30,189 bases of DNA from Clostridiales bacterium (GTDB taxonomy: Bacteria; Bacillota; Clostridia; Clostridiales; Caloramatoraceae). Every line of letters begins with the position of its first letter. Position 1 is the first letter of the stretch. Shown here piece by piece: positions 1 to 7,893 of the stretch. A program made the position numbers and the translations under genes. A model generated the notes under the pieces. The model worked only from the letters and a program-made list of their open reading frames with translations. It was not told the origin of the DNA and made no database searches. Where the stretch lies: NCBI GenBank assembly GCA_026416355.1, contig JAOAFH010000160.1, forward strand, positions 1 to 30,189, written 5' to 3'.

Positions 1-2
1 TG

Positions 3-29
3 TAGGTGCCTTCGGCATGCCTATTTTTT
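3..29 (+). terminator. Possible rightward terminator at left edge
   Basis: A short GC-rich hairpin (TAGGTGCC, loop TTC, GGCA, a 2-nt bulge, CCTA) is followed directly by six T on the plus strand. This fits an intrinsic terminator for a rightward gene lying left of the window, converging on purB. The bulge and the edge position make it uncertain. The AT-rich stretch from 30 to about 190 shows no other feature. Confidence 0.4.
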
Positions 30-189
30 ATAAATTCCCTAGTTATTAAAAACTATTTTTTAAAATTTAGTAGAAACCTGAGTAATTTTGAGTAATTATA
101 CGTCTAGCTACGCTATTTTTTCATATTTACTTAACACAATCAAATTAAATAAAATAATTATACATATTTAATTATAAATGAACTAAACA

Positions 190-225
190 AAAAATAAAAG
201 TATAAACGACAAACGTCGTTTATAC
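190..225 (-). terminator. purB intrinsic terminator
   Basis: A perfect 11-bp inverted repeat (200-210 and 215-225, loop of 4) is followed on the minus strand by a T-rich tract. The purB stop codon lies inside the upstream arm. Confidence 0.85.
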
Positions 226-1656
226 CCATACTTGTGCATCAACGTCTAAATTTTCAAATTCAACTATATTAGGATTTACAATTTCATTGATAAACTCAAT
301 AACCTGTTCTTCTGCTCTTCCTGTAAACTTTTGTGGATCTACAATTTCATTTAATTCATCATCAGAAATACAAAATTCTCGATCATTTAATATACGTTCA
401 AGCAAATCATTTTCCTTTCCTAACTTCTTAACAGTTTTACCAGCTTCTATAGAATGCAATCTAATTTTTTCGTGCAAATCCTGTCTGTCTCCACCTTTTT
501 TTACACACTCCATTAATATATTTTCAGTAGCCATAAAAGGTAATTCCTCCATTACCCTTCTCTCAATAACTTTTTCGTTTACAACCAAATCAGATGTTAT
601 ATTAATGTATAAATTAAGTATAGAGTCGACTGCCAAGAACGATTCCGAAACTACAATTCGTTTATTTGCTGAATCATCTAATGTTCTTTCAAACCATTGT
701 GTAGATGCAGTAATATCCGCATTAGTAGCATTTATAACAACATATCTAGCCAAAGCGGAAATTCTTTCTGAACGCATAGGGTTTCTCTTATAAGGCATCG
801 CTGATGACCCTATTTGATGTTTTTCAAATGGTTCTTCAATTTCTTTAAATCCTTGCAACAATCTCATATCATTACTAAATTTATATGCACTTTGAGCAAT
901 ATTTGAAAGACAACTCAATACAAGTGAATCTTGTTTTCTTGGATATGTTTGACCGGTTACTCTAAAAAACTTATTTTCAAAACCTAGTTTACTACAAACC
1001 ATTTCATCAAGTTTCTTTACTTTTTCATGATTACCATCGAATAATTTTAAAAAACTTGCTTGCGTTCCCGTAGTTCCCTTTACTCCTAATAACTTTAAAT
1101 TATCTATACAAAAATTAATTTGTTCTAAATCTATCATTAAATCTTGTAGCCATAAACAAGCTCTCTTACCAACTGTTGTTAGTTGCGCAGGTTGTAAATG
1201 TGTATATGCTAATGTAGGTAAGTTTTTATACTCTAGTGCAAATTTTCTTAAATTTACAATACATTTTACAAGTTTCATTCTTATTAATTCTAAAGCTTCC
1301 TTCATTATTAATACATCAGTATTATCACCAACATAACAACTTGTTGCTCCTAGATGTATTATTGGTTTTGCAGTTGGACATTGTACGCCATATGCGTATA
1401 CATGAGACATAACATCATGTCGCGTTTCTTTCTCCCTTTGTTCTGCTACATCATAGTTAATATCTTCAGCAAATTTTTTTAATTCATTTATCTGTTCATC
1501 TGTTATATTTAATCCTAACTCTTTTTGTGATTCTGCTAGCACAATCCAAAGTTTTCTCCATGTTTTAAATTTTTTATCCTCTGAAAATAGATATGACATT
1601 TCCTTACTAGCATATCTTTTGGTAAATGGACTTACAAAAACATTATTTTCATTCAT
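220..1656 (-). CDS. purB: Adenylosuccinate lyase
   Basis: Purine-synthesis enzyme that cleaves SAICAR to AICAR and adenylosuccinate to AMP, each time releasing fumarate. The 478-residue protein has the fumarase/aspartase-superfamily signature GSSAMPYKRNP at about 283-293, which carries the mobile-loop serine. It also has THLQPAQ at about 152-158 with the likely acid histidine, and the RHDVMSH and HLGATS substrate-binding segments. The ATG at 1654-1656 is chosen because a GGGGG ribosome site sits 8 nt upstream; a TTG five codons earlier overlaps that site and is unlikely. The gene has its own promoter and terminator, so it appears monocistronic and separate from other pur genes. I see no riboswitch or PurR-like site in the short leader. 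Confidence 0.96.
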   Translation of the reverse strand: MNENNVFVSPFTKRYASKEMSYLFSEDKKFKTWRKLWIVLAESQKELGLNITDEQINELKKFAEDINYDVAEQREKETRHDVMSHVYAYGVQCPTAKPIIHLGATSCYVGDNTDVLIMKEALELIRMKLVKCIVNLRKFALEYKNLPTLAYTHLQPAQLTTVGKRACLWLQDLMIDLEQINFCIDNLKLLGVKGTTGTQASFLKLFDGNHEKVKKLDEMVCSKLGFENKFFRVTGQTYPRKQDSLVLSCLSNIAQSAYKFSNDMRLLQGFKEIEEPFEKHQIGSSAMPYKRNPMRSERISALARYVVINATNADITASTQWFERTLDDSANKRIVVSESFLAVDSILNLYINITSDLVVNEKVIERRVMEELPFMATENILMECVKKGGDRQDLHEKIRLHSIEAGKTVKKLGKENDLLERILNDREFCISDDELNEIVDPQKFTGRAEEQVIEFINEIVNPNIVEFENLDVDAQVWV

Positions 1657-1714
1657 ATATTTCGCCCCCAAACGTATATTATTATGTATTGTATTTAGTT
1701 TTTACGTTATTTAT

Positions 1715-1743
1715 ATTATACCATATTGTTCAAAAAAATTAAA
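1715..1743 (-). promoter_or_regulatory. purB promoter, extended -10
   Basis: On the minus strand TATAAT (1715-1720) is preceded by TGG, making an extended -10. The -35 at 17-bp spacing (TTTAAT) is weak. It lies just past the aspB terminator and about 60 bp before the purB start. Confidence 0.6.
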
Positions 1744-1764
1744 GTAGGAGTAATCTCCTACTTT
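1732..1764 (-). terminator. aspB intrinsic terminator
   Basis: A perfect 10-bp stem (1741-1750 and 1755-1764, loop of 4) is followed on the minus strand by AATTTTTTTG. The aspB stop codon is within the first arm. Confidence 0.88.
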
Positions 1765-2951
1765 AATTTTAGAATAAATTTTTCTATTCTATCTATACCT
1801 TTACTAATATTATCTAATGAAGTTGCAAATGATAATCTAATGTAATCATCACATCCAAAGGCATCTCCAGGAATTACGGCTACCTTCTCATTATCTAGTA
1901 AAATTTCTGCAAATTCTAATGATGTATTAATTTGTTTGCCATCAAAATGCTTACCTTTACAATTACTAATGTTAACCATTACGTAAAATGCTCCATGCGG
2001 TTTGACACAACTTAGCATTTTAATTGAATTAATTCTTTCTACCATATAATTTCTTCTTTTTTCAAATTCCATTCTCATTTTTTCAATTTCTTCTTGATTA
2101 CCTAAAAGTGCATCAACACTTGCATACTGCGCTATTGTGTTAGGGTTTGAAGTGGCATGACTTTGTATATTAGCCATCAATGTAGCTATTTCCTTATTTG
2201 AAGCTGTATACCCAATTCTCCATCCTGTCATAGCATATGCCTTTGACATTCCATTTATAACAATAGTCCTTTCTTTTATCTCATTATTTATAGAGGCAAT
2301 ACTTATATGCTTTAAGTCATCATAGATTAGTTTTTCATAAATTTCATCCGAAATAACAATCAAGTCATGTCTAACAGCTATATCTGCAATTTTTGACAAT
2401 TCTTCTATATTATAAACACAACCTGTTGGATTATTTGGACTATTTAATATTATAGCTTTAGTGTTTGGTGTTATGTATTTTTCCAACTCATCAACATCAT
2501 ATTTAAAGGAATTACTTTCCTTAGTTTCAACATAAACAGGTATTGCATCAACCAATTTAACTAACTCAGGATAACTAACCCAATAAGGTACAGGAACAAT
2601 AACTTCATCCCATGGATTACAAATTGCCATTAATGCATTGTAAATTGAATGCTTTGCTCCGTTGGATATAACTATTTGATTTGGCAAATAATCTAACCCA
2701 TTTTCTTCTCTTAACTTTTTTGAAATAGCTTCTTTCAATTCTATTATACCAGAAGCAGCTGTATACCTAGTTAAACCATTATTTATGGCATTAATTGCAG
2801 AATCTTTAACATGTTTAGGTGTATCAAAATCTGGTTCACCTGCCCCAAAACTAATTACGTCAATACCTTCACTTTTCATTTTTTTTGCTTTTGCAGTTAT
2901 TGCTAATGTAGTAGATGGTGCTATTTGCTTTGCTTTTCTTGATAACTCCAT
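1758..2951 (-). CDS. aspB: Class I aspartate aminotransferase
   Basis: PLP-dependent transaminase, most likely interconverting aspartate/2-oxoglutarate and oxaloacetate/glutamate. The 397-residue protein has the fold-type I hallmarks in order: SPNNPTG (about 171-177), SDEIY (about 201-205) with the Asp and Tyr that contact PLP, and SKAYAMTGWRIGY with the Schiff-base lysine near 237. A C-terminal YIRLSFA segment holds the substrate-carboxylate arginine. A GGAGGGG site precedes the ATG. The gene starts 14 bp after padR and shares its transcript, so the PadR-type protein may control it. Substrate specificity within subfamily I cannot be fixed from sequence alone; other amino or keto acids are possible. 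Confidence 0.88.
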   Translation of the reverse strand: MELSRKAKQIAPSTTLAITAKAKKMKSEGIDVISFGAGEPDFDTPKHVKDSAINAINNGLTRYTAASGIIELKEAISKKLREENGLDYLPNQIVISNGAKHSIYNALMAICNPWDEVIVPVPYWVSYPELVKLVDAIPVYVETKESNSFKYDVDELEKYITPNTKAIILNSPNNPTGCVYNIEELSKIADIAVRHDLIVISDEIYEKLIYDDLKHISIASINNEIKERTIVINGMSKAYAMTGWRIGYTASNKEIATLMANIQSHATSNPNTIAQYASVDALLGNQEEIEKMRMEFEKRRNYMVERINSIKMLSCVKPHGAFYVMVNISNCKGKHFDGKQINTSLEFAEILLDNEKVAVIPGDAFGCDDYIRLSFATSLDNISKGIDRIEKFILKLK

Positions 2952-2965
2952 AATACCCCTCCAAA

Positions 2966-3337
2966 TTAATTATATATTGTTTCTATTGTATACTTTAAAA
3001 TATACATAGATTCTTCTATTAATGGCTTATTTATATTTTTAATTATTTCATAATGTTTTTTACCTTCATCAGTAATTTGATAAATTCTTTTAGTTTTTTT
3101 ATCAGGCTCTGTCCACTGTCCGGTTATTAATAAATTTTCTTCCATATCTCTTAATAGTGGATAAATCATACCTGGACTTGGCCTCCAAATATACTTTAAA
3201 CTTTTTTCTATTAAATCTATTAACTCATTTCCATAACATTGCTTCTGATTCAAAAAATGCAAAATGAATAATTTAGTTATTGTAGTTGTATTAAACTTAC
3301 TGGGTAATTGCCTATTTCTTTTTTCACCAGTCGACAT
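2966..3337 (-). CDS. PadR-family transcriptional regulator
   Basis: A 123-residue cytoplasmic DNA-binding protein with the PadR winged helix. An N-terminal helix-turn-helix (about 20-60) contains the YGNELIDLIE segment. It is followed by the family's PSPGMIYPLLRDMEENLL recognition-helix region and a wing with RIYQITDEGKKHYE. The C-terminal dimerisation helix is short. An AGAGGTG site precedes the ATG at 3335-3337. PadR proteins usually repress their own operon or a neighbouring transporter in response to a small ligand. Here the only co-transcribed partner is aspB, so autoregulation of padR-aspB is the simplest inference. The ligand is unknown. Confidence 0.9.
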   Translation of the reverse strand: MSTGEKRNRQLPSKFNTTTITKLFILHFLNQKQCYGNELIDLIEKSLKYIWRPSPGMIYPLLRDMEENLLITGQWTEPDKKTKRIYQITDEGKKHYEIIKNINKPLIEESMYILKYTIETIYN

Positions 3338-3367
3338 AATAACACCTCTTAATTTTATCTTATTTTA

Positions 3368-3396
3368 AATATAACATTATTTTAGATTTATGTCTA
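3368..3396 (-). promoter_or_regulatory. Sigma-A promoter of padR-aspB
   Basis: On the minus strand TAGACA (3391-3396), a 17-bp spacer ending in TGT, and TATATT (3368-3373) form a promoter with an extended -10. It lies about 30 bp before the padR start. I found no clean PadR operator palindrome. Confidence 0.72.
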
Positions 3397-3431
3397 TAAA
3401 AAATGCAATTTTTCCTTCAAAAATTTTAACT

Positions 3432-3464
3432 TCAAATAAAAAATGGAGGAATATCCTCCATTTT
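3432..3464 (-). terminator. spoVS intrinsic terminator
   Basis: A perfect 11-bp stem (3440-3450 and 3454-3464, 3-nt loop) with T-rich sequence on the minus side follows the spoVS stop by 16 bp. T-rich flanks on both sides could let it work in both directions. Confidence 0.85.
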
Positions 3465-3480
3465 AAGCATTTTTTTAGCT

Positions 3481-3741
3481 TTATCTTGGTTGAACAATAA
3501 ATTTTATTGCTGTTCTTTCTTCCCCCTCAATATTCACATCTGAAAATGCTGGTATACAAATTAAATCAATACCACTTGGTGCTACAAATCCTCTTGCTAT
3601 AGCCACAGCTTTAATCGCCTGATTTATAGCCCCAGCACCTATTGCTTGCATTTCGGCTACACCCTTTTCTCTAACAACTCCTGCTAAAGCTCCTGCTACA
3701 GAATTTGGATTTGATTTAGCTGAAACCTTTAATACTTCCAT
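3481..3741 (-). CDS. spoVS: Stage V sporulation protein S
   Basis: An 86-residue Alba-like protein needed for normal sporulation progression and coat assembly in Bacillus. The sequence is collinear with the very conserved family: MEVLKVSAKSNPNSVAGALA at the start, then the AIGAGAINQAIKAVAIARGF core and a C-terminal IKFIVQPR. The usual family length is 86. An AGGAGGT site sits 6-7 nt before the ATG. It is a single-gene unit with its own terminator and a match to a sigma-H promoter upstream. Its presence supports a spore-forming lineage, although spoVS homologues also occur in some non-sporulating bacteria. Confidence 0.96.
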   Translation of the reverse strand: MEVLKVSAKSNPNSVAGALAGVVREKGVAEMQAIGAGAINQAIKAVAIARGFVAPSGIDLICIPAFSDVNIEGEERTAIKFIVQPR

Positions 3742-3787
3742 TTTTGTACCTCCTTAATGCTGCATTTGTAAAATTGATATATAATAT

Positions 3788-3814
3788 ATTCTACATTTAT
3801 CACTAAATTCCTTC
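3788..3814 (-). promoter_or_regulatory. Putative sigma-H promoter of spoVS
   Basis: Minus strand: GAAGGAATT (3806-3814), an 11-bp spacer, then GTAGAAT (3788-3794). This fits every position of the Bacillus sigma-H consensus RnAGGAwWW-N11/12-RnnGAAT. It lies about 45 bp upstream of spoVS, which is sigma-H dependent in B. subtilis. Confidence 0.72.
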
Positions 3815-3851
3815 TCAAATTTTAGAAAATATCTAATTTTATAAAATAAAT

Positions 3852-3891
3852 TTATAAAATAAAAATAGTAGGAATAATTTCCTACTATTTT
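3852..3891 (-). terminator. rny intrinsic terminator
   Basis: A perfect 13-bp stem (3862-3874 and 3879-3891, loop of 4) is followed on the minus side by TTTATTTTAT. The rny stop codon (3885-3887) lies inside the first arm. Confidence 0.88.
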
Positions 3892-5435
3892 GCATATTCT
3901 ATTGCTCTAACTTCTCTAATTACATTAACTTTTATTTGACCAGGATATTCTAATTCACTTTCAATTCTTTTTACTATATCTCTGGCCATTTGTATTGCTT
4001 CTGCATCTGTTATTTGCTCTGGCTTAACCATAATTCTAACTTCTCTACCTGCTTGTATAGCAAATGATTTTTCTACACCCTCGAAAGAATCAGCTATTTC
4101 TTCAAGTTTCTCCAATCTCTTTATATATGCTTCTAGAGTTTCTCTTCTAGCTCCAGGTCTAGCTGCTGAAATAGCATCTGCTGCTTGAACTAATATCGCC
4201 TCAATTGTCTGTGGTTCAACATCTCCATGATGTGCAGATACAGCGTGAATCACAGCCAATGATTCGTTATATTTCTTTAGGATATCTCCTCCAATCAATG
4301 CATGTGGACCTTCAACTTCATGGTCTAGTGCTTTACCTATATCATGTAGTAGTCCTGCTCTTTTAGCTAGGGCAACATCAGCTCCTAATTCCGAAGCCAT
4401 TAGACCAGCTAAATATGAAACTTCTATTGAGTGTTTTAAAACATTCTGACCATAGCTAGTTCTATATTTTAATCTTCCTAGTAATCTTATTAACTCGCTA
4501 TGTAACCCGTGAACACCTGTCTCAAATGTAGCTTGTTCACCTTGGTCTCTAATATCATTATCAACTTCTCTCTTAGCCTTTTCAACCATCTCTTCAATTC
4601 TTGCTGGATGTATTCTTCCATCTGCTATTAGTTTTTCTAATGCTAATCTTGCAACTTCTCTTCTAATTGGATCAAAACCAGATAAAATAACCGCTTCCGG
4701 AGTATCGTCAATGATTAAATCTATACCAGTTAAGGTTTCAAGAGTTCTTATATTTCTTCCCTCTCTACCTATAATTCTTCCCTTCATTTCATCATTTGGA
4801 AGACTTACTACTGACACAGTTGTTTCAGCTACATGATCAGCTGCACATCTTTGTATTGCACAAGCAACTATTTCTCTTGCCTTTTTATCAGCCTCTTCTT
4901 TTGCTTTAGTTTCAATTTCTTTAATTAGCATAGCTGCATCATGTTTTACTTCTTCCTTAACGTTATTTAATATAATCTCCTTTGCTTCTTCTGTTGTAAG
5001 ATTTGCAATTCTTTCTAGTTCAGCTATTTGTTTCTTGTAAACTTCATTTATTTCTTCTTGTAATGTTTGAACTTCTTGTTGTTTTTTAACAAGAGTCTCT
5101 TCTCTTAATTCTAATGCTTCTACTTTTTTATCTAGGGTTTCTTCTCTTTGCAATAATCTTCTTTCCATCCTTTGAAGTTCATTTCTTCTTTCTCTAACCT
5201 CTTTTTCAAATTCATTTCTCAATTTATGAACTTCTTCTTTTGCTTCAATAATGGCTTCTTTTTTCTTAGATTCTGCTTCTTTTTCTGCATCAGAAACAAT
5301 CTTTTTTGCTAAATCTTCAGCACTTTGTATCTTCTTTTCAGATATATTTTTTCTTATAAAATAGCCTAAAAAGAAGGCTATAATTCCGGTAGCCCCAATT
5401 AATAGTAACCAAATTATAGTATCTATATATAACAC
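3885..5435 (-). CDS. rny: Ribonuclease Y
   Basis: Membrane-anchored endoribonuclease that starts bulk mRNA decay in Firmicutes. Visible parts, in order: one N-terminal transmembrane helix (about 6-27), a long charged coiled coil (about 30-190), a KH domain with GRIIGREGRNIRTLETLTG, and an HD domain with HSIEVSYLAG and the metal-binding LLHDIGK. The C-terminal AGREVRIMVKP and AIEYAK segments are near-invariant. Length is as expected (about 520). The start is uncertain. The GTG at 5433-5435 directly abuts its only ribosome site (GGGAGG), no ATG or TTG lies nearby, and optimal spacing would point to an ATA three codons later. It is transcribed alone from a strong promoter. Confidence 0.95.
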   Translation of the reverse strand: MLYIDTIIWLLLIGATGIIAFFLGYFIRKNISEKKIQSAEDLAKKIVSDAEKEAESKKKEAIIEAKEEVHKLRNEFEKEVRERRNELQRMERRLLQREETLDKKVEALELREETLVKKQQEVQTLQEEINEVYKKQIAELERIANLTTEEAKEIILNNVKEEVKHDAAMLIKEIETKAKEEADKKAREIVACAIQRCAADHVAETTVSVVSLPNDEMKGRIIGREGRNIRTLETLTGIDLIIDDTPEAVILSGFDPIRREVARLALEKLIADGRIHPARIEEMVEKAKREVDNDIRDQGEQATFETGVHGLHSELIRLLGRLKYRTSYGQNVLKHSIEVSYLAGLMASELGADVALAKRAGLLHDIGKALDHEVEGPHALIGGDILKKYNESLAVIHAVSAHHGDVEPQTIEAILVQAADAISAARPGARRETLEAYIKRLEKLEEIADSFEGVEKSFAIQAGREVRIMVKPEQITDAEAIQMARDIVKRIESELEYPGQIKVNVIREVRAIEYAK

Positions 5436-5516
5436 CTCCCTTTGTAAAATTAATACAATATATTAAAATGAGAAACTCTTAATAAAGAAGCAAATTGCAA
5501 ACCATTATTTGTCTTT

Positions 5517-5545
5517 ATTTTATTATAGTTTTAATTTTATGTCAA
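5517..5545 (-). promoter_or_regulatory. Sigma-A promoter of rny
   Basis: Consensus -35 TTGACA (5540-5545), 17-bp spacer, -10 TAAAAT (5517-5522) on the minus strand. The -35 overlaps the stop codon of the upstream ATPase gene. No hairpin terminator was found for that upstream gene, so some read-through into rny is likely. Confidence 0.78.
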
Positions 5546-6201
5546 GTTAATGAAGTAACAGTACTAACTCCATCAATTAATTCTATCCTATATTTTATAT
5601 CTGCAGATTCTAATAAATGTGTATTATGTGTTACCATTATTATCTGGCGTTTAAACATATTTGAAACCTGTTTTAAAAAATCTGCTACATTAATGATAAA
5701 ATCCTCACTTACATGTTTAGCTGGTTCATCTAATATTAAAGGTCCATTAATTTTTGGATTATGTGCCTCTAATAAAGCAATTCTAAGCGCAAGGGATACA
5801 ATATCTACTACCCCTCCACCTCTTGACGTTTCAGGCTTTGTTATTAATTTCATTTCATCATCTAAAGAAGTGATAACATAAAATTCTGCTTCATTTCTAT
5901 TGGCTTTTTCAGTTAATTCTATTTTGAATTCTAAATTACTATTAAAGATATATTGTAAACAATTGCTAACTATATACTCAATTTGTTGTTTTGATTGATT
6001 ACGTGCAAATTCTGCTGCATTTTGTAGCAAATGTTTAACTAGTAATAACTTTTCTTCTTCTTTATTTAAATCAGTTAATTTAAAGTTTAAGTTCTTTTTT
6101 TCGTTTTCTAAAATATCTAATTGACCTTTTAATTTATAATATTCTTCTTTTTCTTTATTCAAATATTCATTAAGTTTGTCTATATAATTAATATACTCCA
6201 T
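5542..6201 (-). CDS. Rad50/SbcC-like ATPase, C-terminal half
   Basis: A 219-residue protein carrying only the C-terminal part of an SMC/Rad50-type ATPase. Residues about 1-70 are a charged coiled coil. Next comes an ABC-signature-like segment, SRGGGVVDIVSLALR (about 126-140), then Walker B PLILDEP (about 154-160) with the catalytic Glu. AKHVSED serves as the D-loop, and the switch histidine is in MVTHN near 192. No Walker A is present, so it cannot bind ATP alone. It should pair with the N-terminal half encoded two genes upstream (6454-7893). The start uses AAGGGTG, 10 bp after the small gene's stop. Separate start and ribosome site argue against a frameshift. The partner assignment is inference from motifs and operon position. 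Confidence 0.85.
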   Translation of the reverse strand: MEYINYIDKLNEYLNKEKEEYYKLKGQLDILENEKKNLNFKLTDLNKEEEKLLLVKHLLQNAAEFARNQSKQQIEYIVSNCLQYIFNSNLEFKIELTEKANRNEAEFYVITSLDDEMKLITKPETSRGGGVVDIVSLALRIALLEAHNPKINGPLILDEPAKHVSEDFIINVADFLKQVSNMFKRQIIMVTHNTHLLESADIKYRIELIDGVSTVTSLT

Positions 6202-6211
6202 ATGATCACCC

Positions 6212-6451
6212 TTATAAATTTTTTGGTAATAACTTTTCTGCCTCTTGTATTAGTTCTTGAATTTCTTGTTCTAATTTTTTTATATCTTCTTCAATATTTT
6301 CAGGTTTAAACCCTAATCTAATTATTTCCTCAATAATTTCTTTTTTTTGATTTTGTAATTGTTCTAGTCTTGTCTCTGCTTTTATTCTTTTATTCTTAGC
6401 TACTTCTATTCTTTTTTTAAGTTCTGTTATTTGTTCTTCATAATTATACAT
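6212..6451 (-). CDS. Small coiled-coil protein of the split Rad50 module
   Basis: A 79-residue, highly charged protein predicted to be almost entirely helical. Heptad-like Leu/Ile spacing runs over about 3-40 and 48-72, broken around LGFKPEN (about 44-50). That pattern suggests two helices folding back as a hairpin. It has no signal peptide, membrane segment, cysteine pair or catalytic motif. The ATG at 6449-6451 follows GGGAGGAG by 5 nt; an in-frame TTG upstream overlaps that site and is rejected. It sits between the two halves of the ATPase (2 bp after one, 10 bp before the other), so it is probably a subunit or coil partner. I do not recognise a named family. Confidence 0.75.
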   Translation of the reverse strand: MYNYEEQITELKKRIEVAKNKRIKAETRLEQLQNQKKEIIEEIIRLGFKPENIEEDIKKLEQEIQELIQEAEKLLPKNL

Positions 6452-6453
6452 AT

Positions 6454-7893
6454 TTACTCCTCCCAAATAGTTTTTATAATAGAATTAATCTTGTCATTAT
6501 TAATTTCACTTCCACATGTAGGACAAATCGAATAGTGATTTAGAATCTCTTTATATTTTACTAATGATTGTTGTATCTCATTAGAGTATTTTCTACTGAT
6601 TGCAACATTGTCATTGATTTCAGTATTTATGTTTTTTAAGTTATTATTCAAACTTCTAAGTTTATCAATAATATTATTTTTATTTTCTAATTGTACTATT
6701 GTCTCATTACAACTATCAATTGTATTAAATTTTTTCATATATTCTAAGCCTTTATTTATTGAATCTCTATTTGCTGAATACTGGTTATATTTCTCAGTTA
6801 TTAATTGTTTTTGTTTTAATGATTCTTCTAGTCTTACAAATAATTGCTCAACAGTCTTAATATCTTTTGTTTTATTTATAATCAGTTCAGATTCATATAA
6901 TAAAATATTTGTATTTGTATATTTTTCATGTAAAAAAACTATTTTATTTAAACTTTCTACTTTATTGTTTAATAATAAAAGTATTTTTTCTAAATTATTA
7001 ATACTTGATGTAATATTAATTATTTCCTCTTGTTTTTTCATATCTTGATTTAAAATGGTTAAACTTTTATATATTTTTTTTAACTCTAAATAAAATGTAA
7101 GTTTTTTAAACAATATATCTAAATTAACTTTATCAACTTTACTCAAAATAGTAATATTATATTCTAGATCTAATTGCTCACTTTTAATAGTTTTCAATTT
7201 ATTATTTAATGCTATCAACTTGTTTAAAAGTGTTACTTTAGAGTTAAGTTTATTTATAATTTCTTCTTTCTTTTCTATATTTAATTTTAAATCATTAATA
7301 TAGCTCAAATTATTTATTTTTTCATCTATGCTTTCTAGATTGTTTTGAATTAATTTTTTAGTATTTTGTATATTAACAATATCTCGTGACAGCCCCTTAA
7401 CTGCATCATCTAAAATGTGTAGTCCAATAATTTTGCCTATTGCTTTTGATTTTAATGAATTTGGCTGATTAAGCAAAAAAGGTCCTTCTAACTGTTCGGA
7501 AATGTTTAAACATATATTGTTTTCCTTATCTATATTTACTTTATTTATTTGGTGTGCTTCAATAATATCAACAGGTATGTCATTTCCAAATCCCTCAAAA
7601 ACTGTTTCATTGGAATTTTTAATTAACTTATATAAATTTTTTGTTTTTGTACGTTCTCTGATAATTTTTGATCCATCTGATAATATAATTGAGACTCTAC
7701 AAAAATTTTCTCCATATCTTATAAATTCTGTTCCCTTTGGTTCATTAAACAAAACCCACTTTAAAGCTCGAATAATTGCCGATTTACCATTATCTGATGG
7801 TCCAACAATTACATTTAAATTTTCACTAAAATCTAACTTAGAATATTTATGTGATTGAAAATTCTCTATTTCTATTGATTTTATAAATATCAA
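6454..7893 (-). CDS. Rad50/SbcC-like ATPase, N-terminal half with zinc hook
   Basis: A 479-residue protein. The N-terminal ATPase lobe (about 1-155) starts IKSIEIENFQSHK and has Walker A GPSDNGKS at 31-38, as in Rad50, SbcC and RecF. Residues about 165-450 are a long Leu/Ile/Lys/Asn-rich coiled coil with several breaks. Near the end is CPTCGS (about 457-462), a CxxC zinc-hook motif, and only 17 residues follow it. Signature, Walker B and switch motifs are absent here and are found on the protein at 5542-6201. The start is TTG, with AGAGGTGG upstream, overlapping the nuclease stop by 4 bp. Likely role: ATP-driven partner of the upstream Mre11-like nuclease in DNA-end processing. Confidence 0.85.
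   Translation of the reverse strand: MIFIKSIEIENFQSHKYSKLDFSENLNVIVGPSDNGKSAIIRALKWVLFNEPKGTEFIRYGENFCRVSIILSDGSKIIRERTKTKNLYKLIKNSNETVFEGFGNDIPVDIIEAHQINKVNIDKENNICLNISEQLEGPFLLNQPNSLKSKAIGKIIGLHILDDAVKGLSRDIVNIQNTKKLIQNNLESIDEKINNLSYINDLKLNIEKKEEIINKLNSKVTLLNKLIALNNKLKTIKSEQLDLEYNITILSKVDKVNLDILFKKLTFYLELKKIYKSLTILNQDMKKQEEIINITSSINNLEKILLLLNNKVESLNKIVFLHEKYTNTNILLYESELIINKTKDIKTVEQLFVRLEESLKQKQLITEKYNQYSANRDSINKGLEYMKKFNTIDSCNETIVQLENKNNIIDKLRSLNNNLKNINTEINDNVAISRKYSNEIQQSLVKYKEILNHYSICPTCGSEINNDKINSIIKTIWEE

Noticed and set aside
287..793. 168-codon plus-strand frame inside purB
   Set aside because: It is a shadow of the conserved purB frame with Ser/Phe-rich translation and no ribosome site.
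5542..7893. The split Rad50 genes as a frameshifted single sbcC
   Set aside because: Each piece has its own ribosome site, start and stop, an intact extra gene lies between them, and the N-half ends naturally 17 residues past the hook. A single indel cannot join them.
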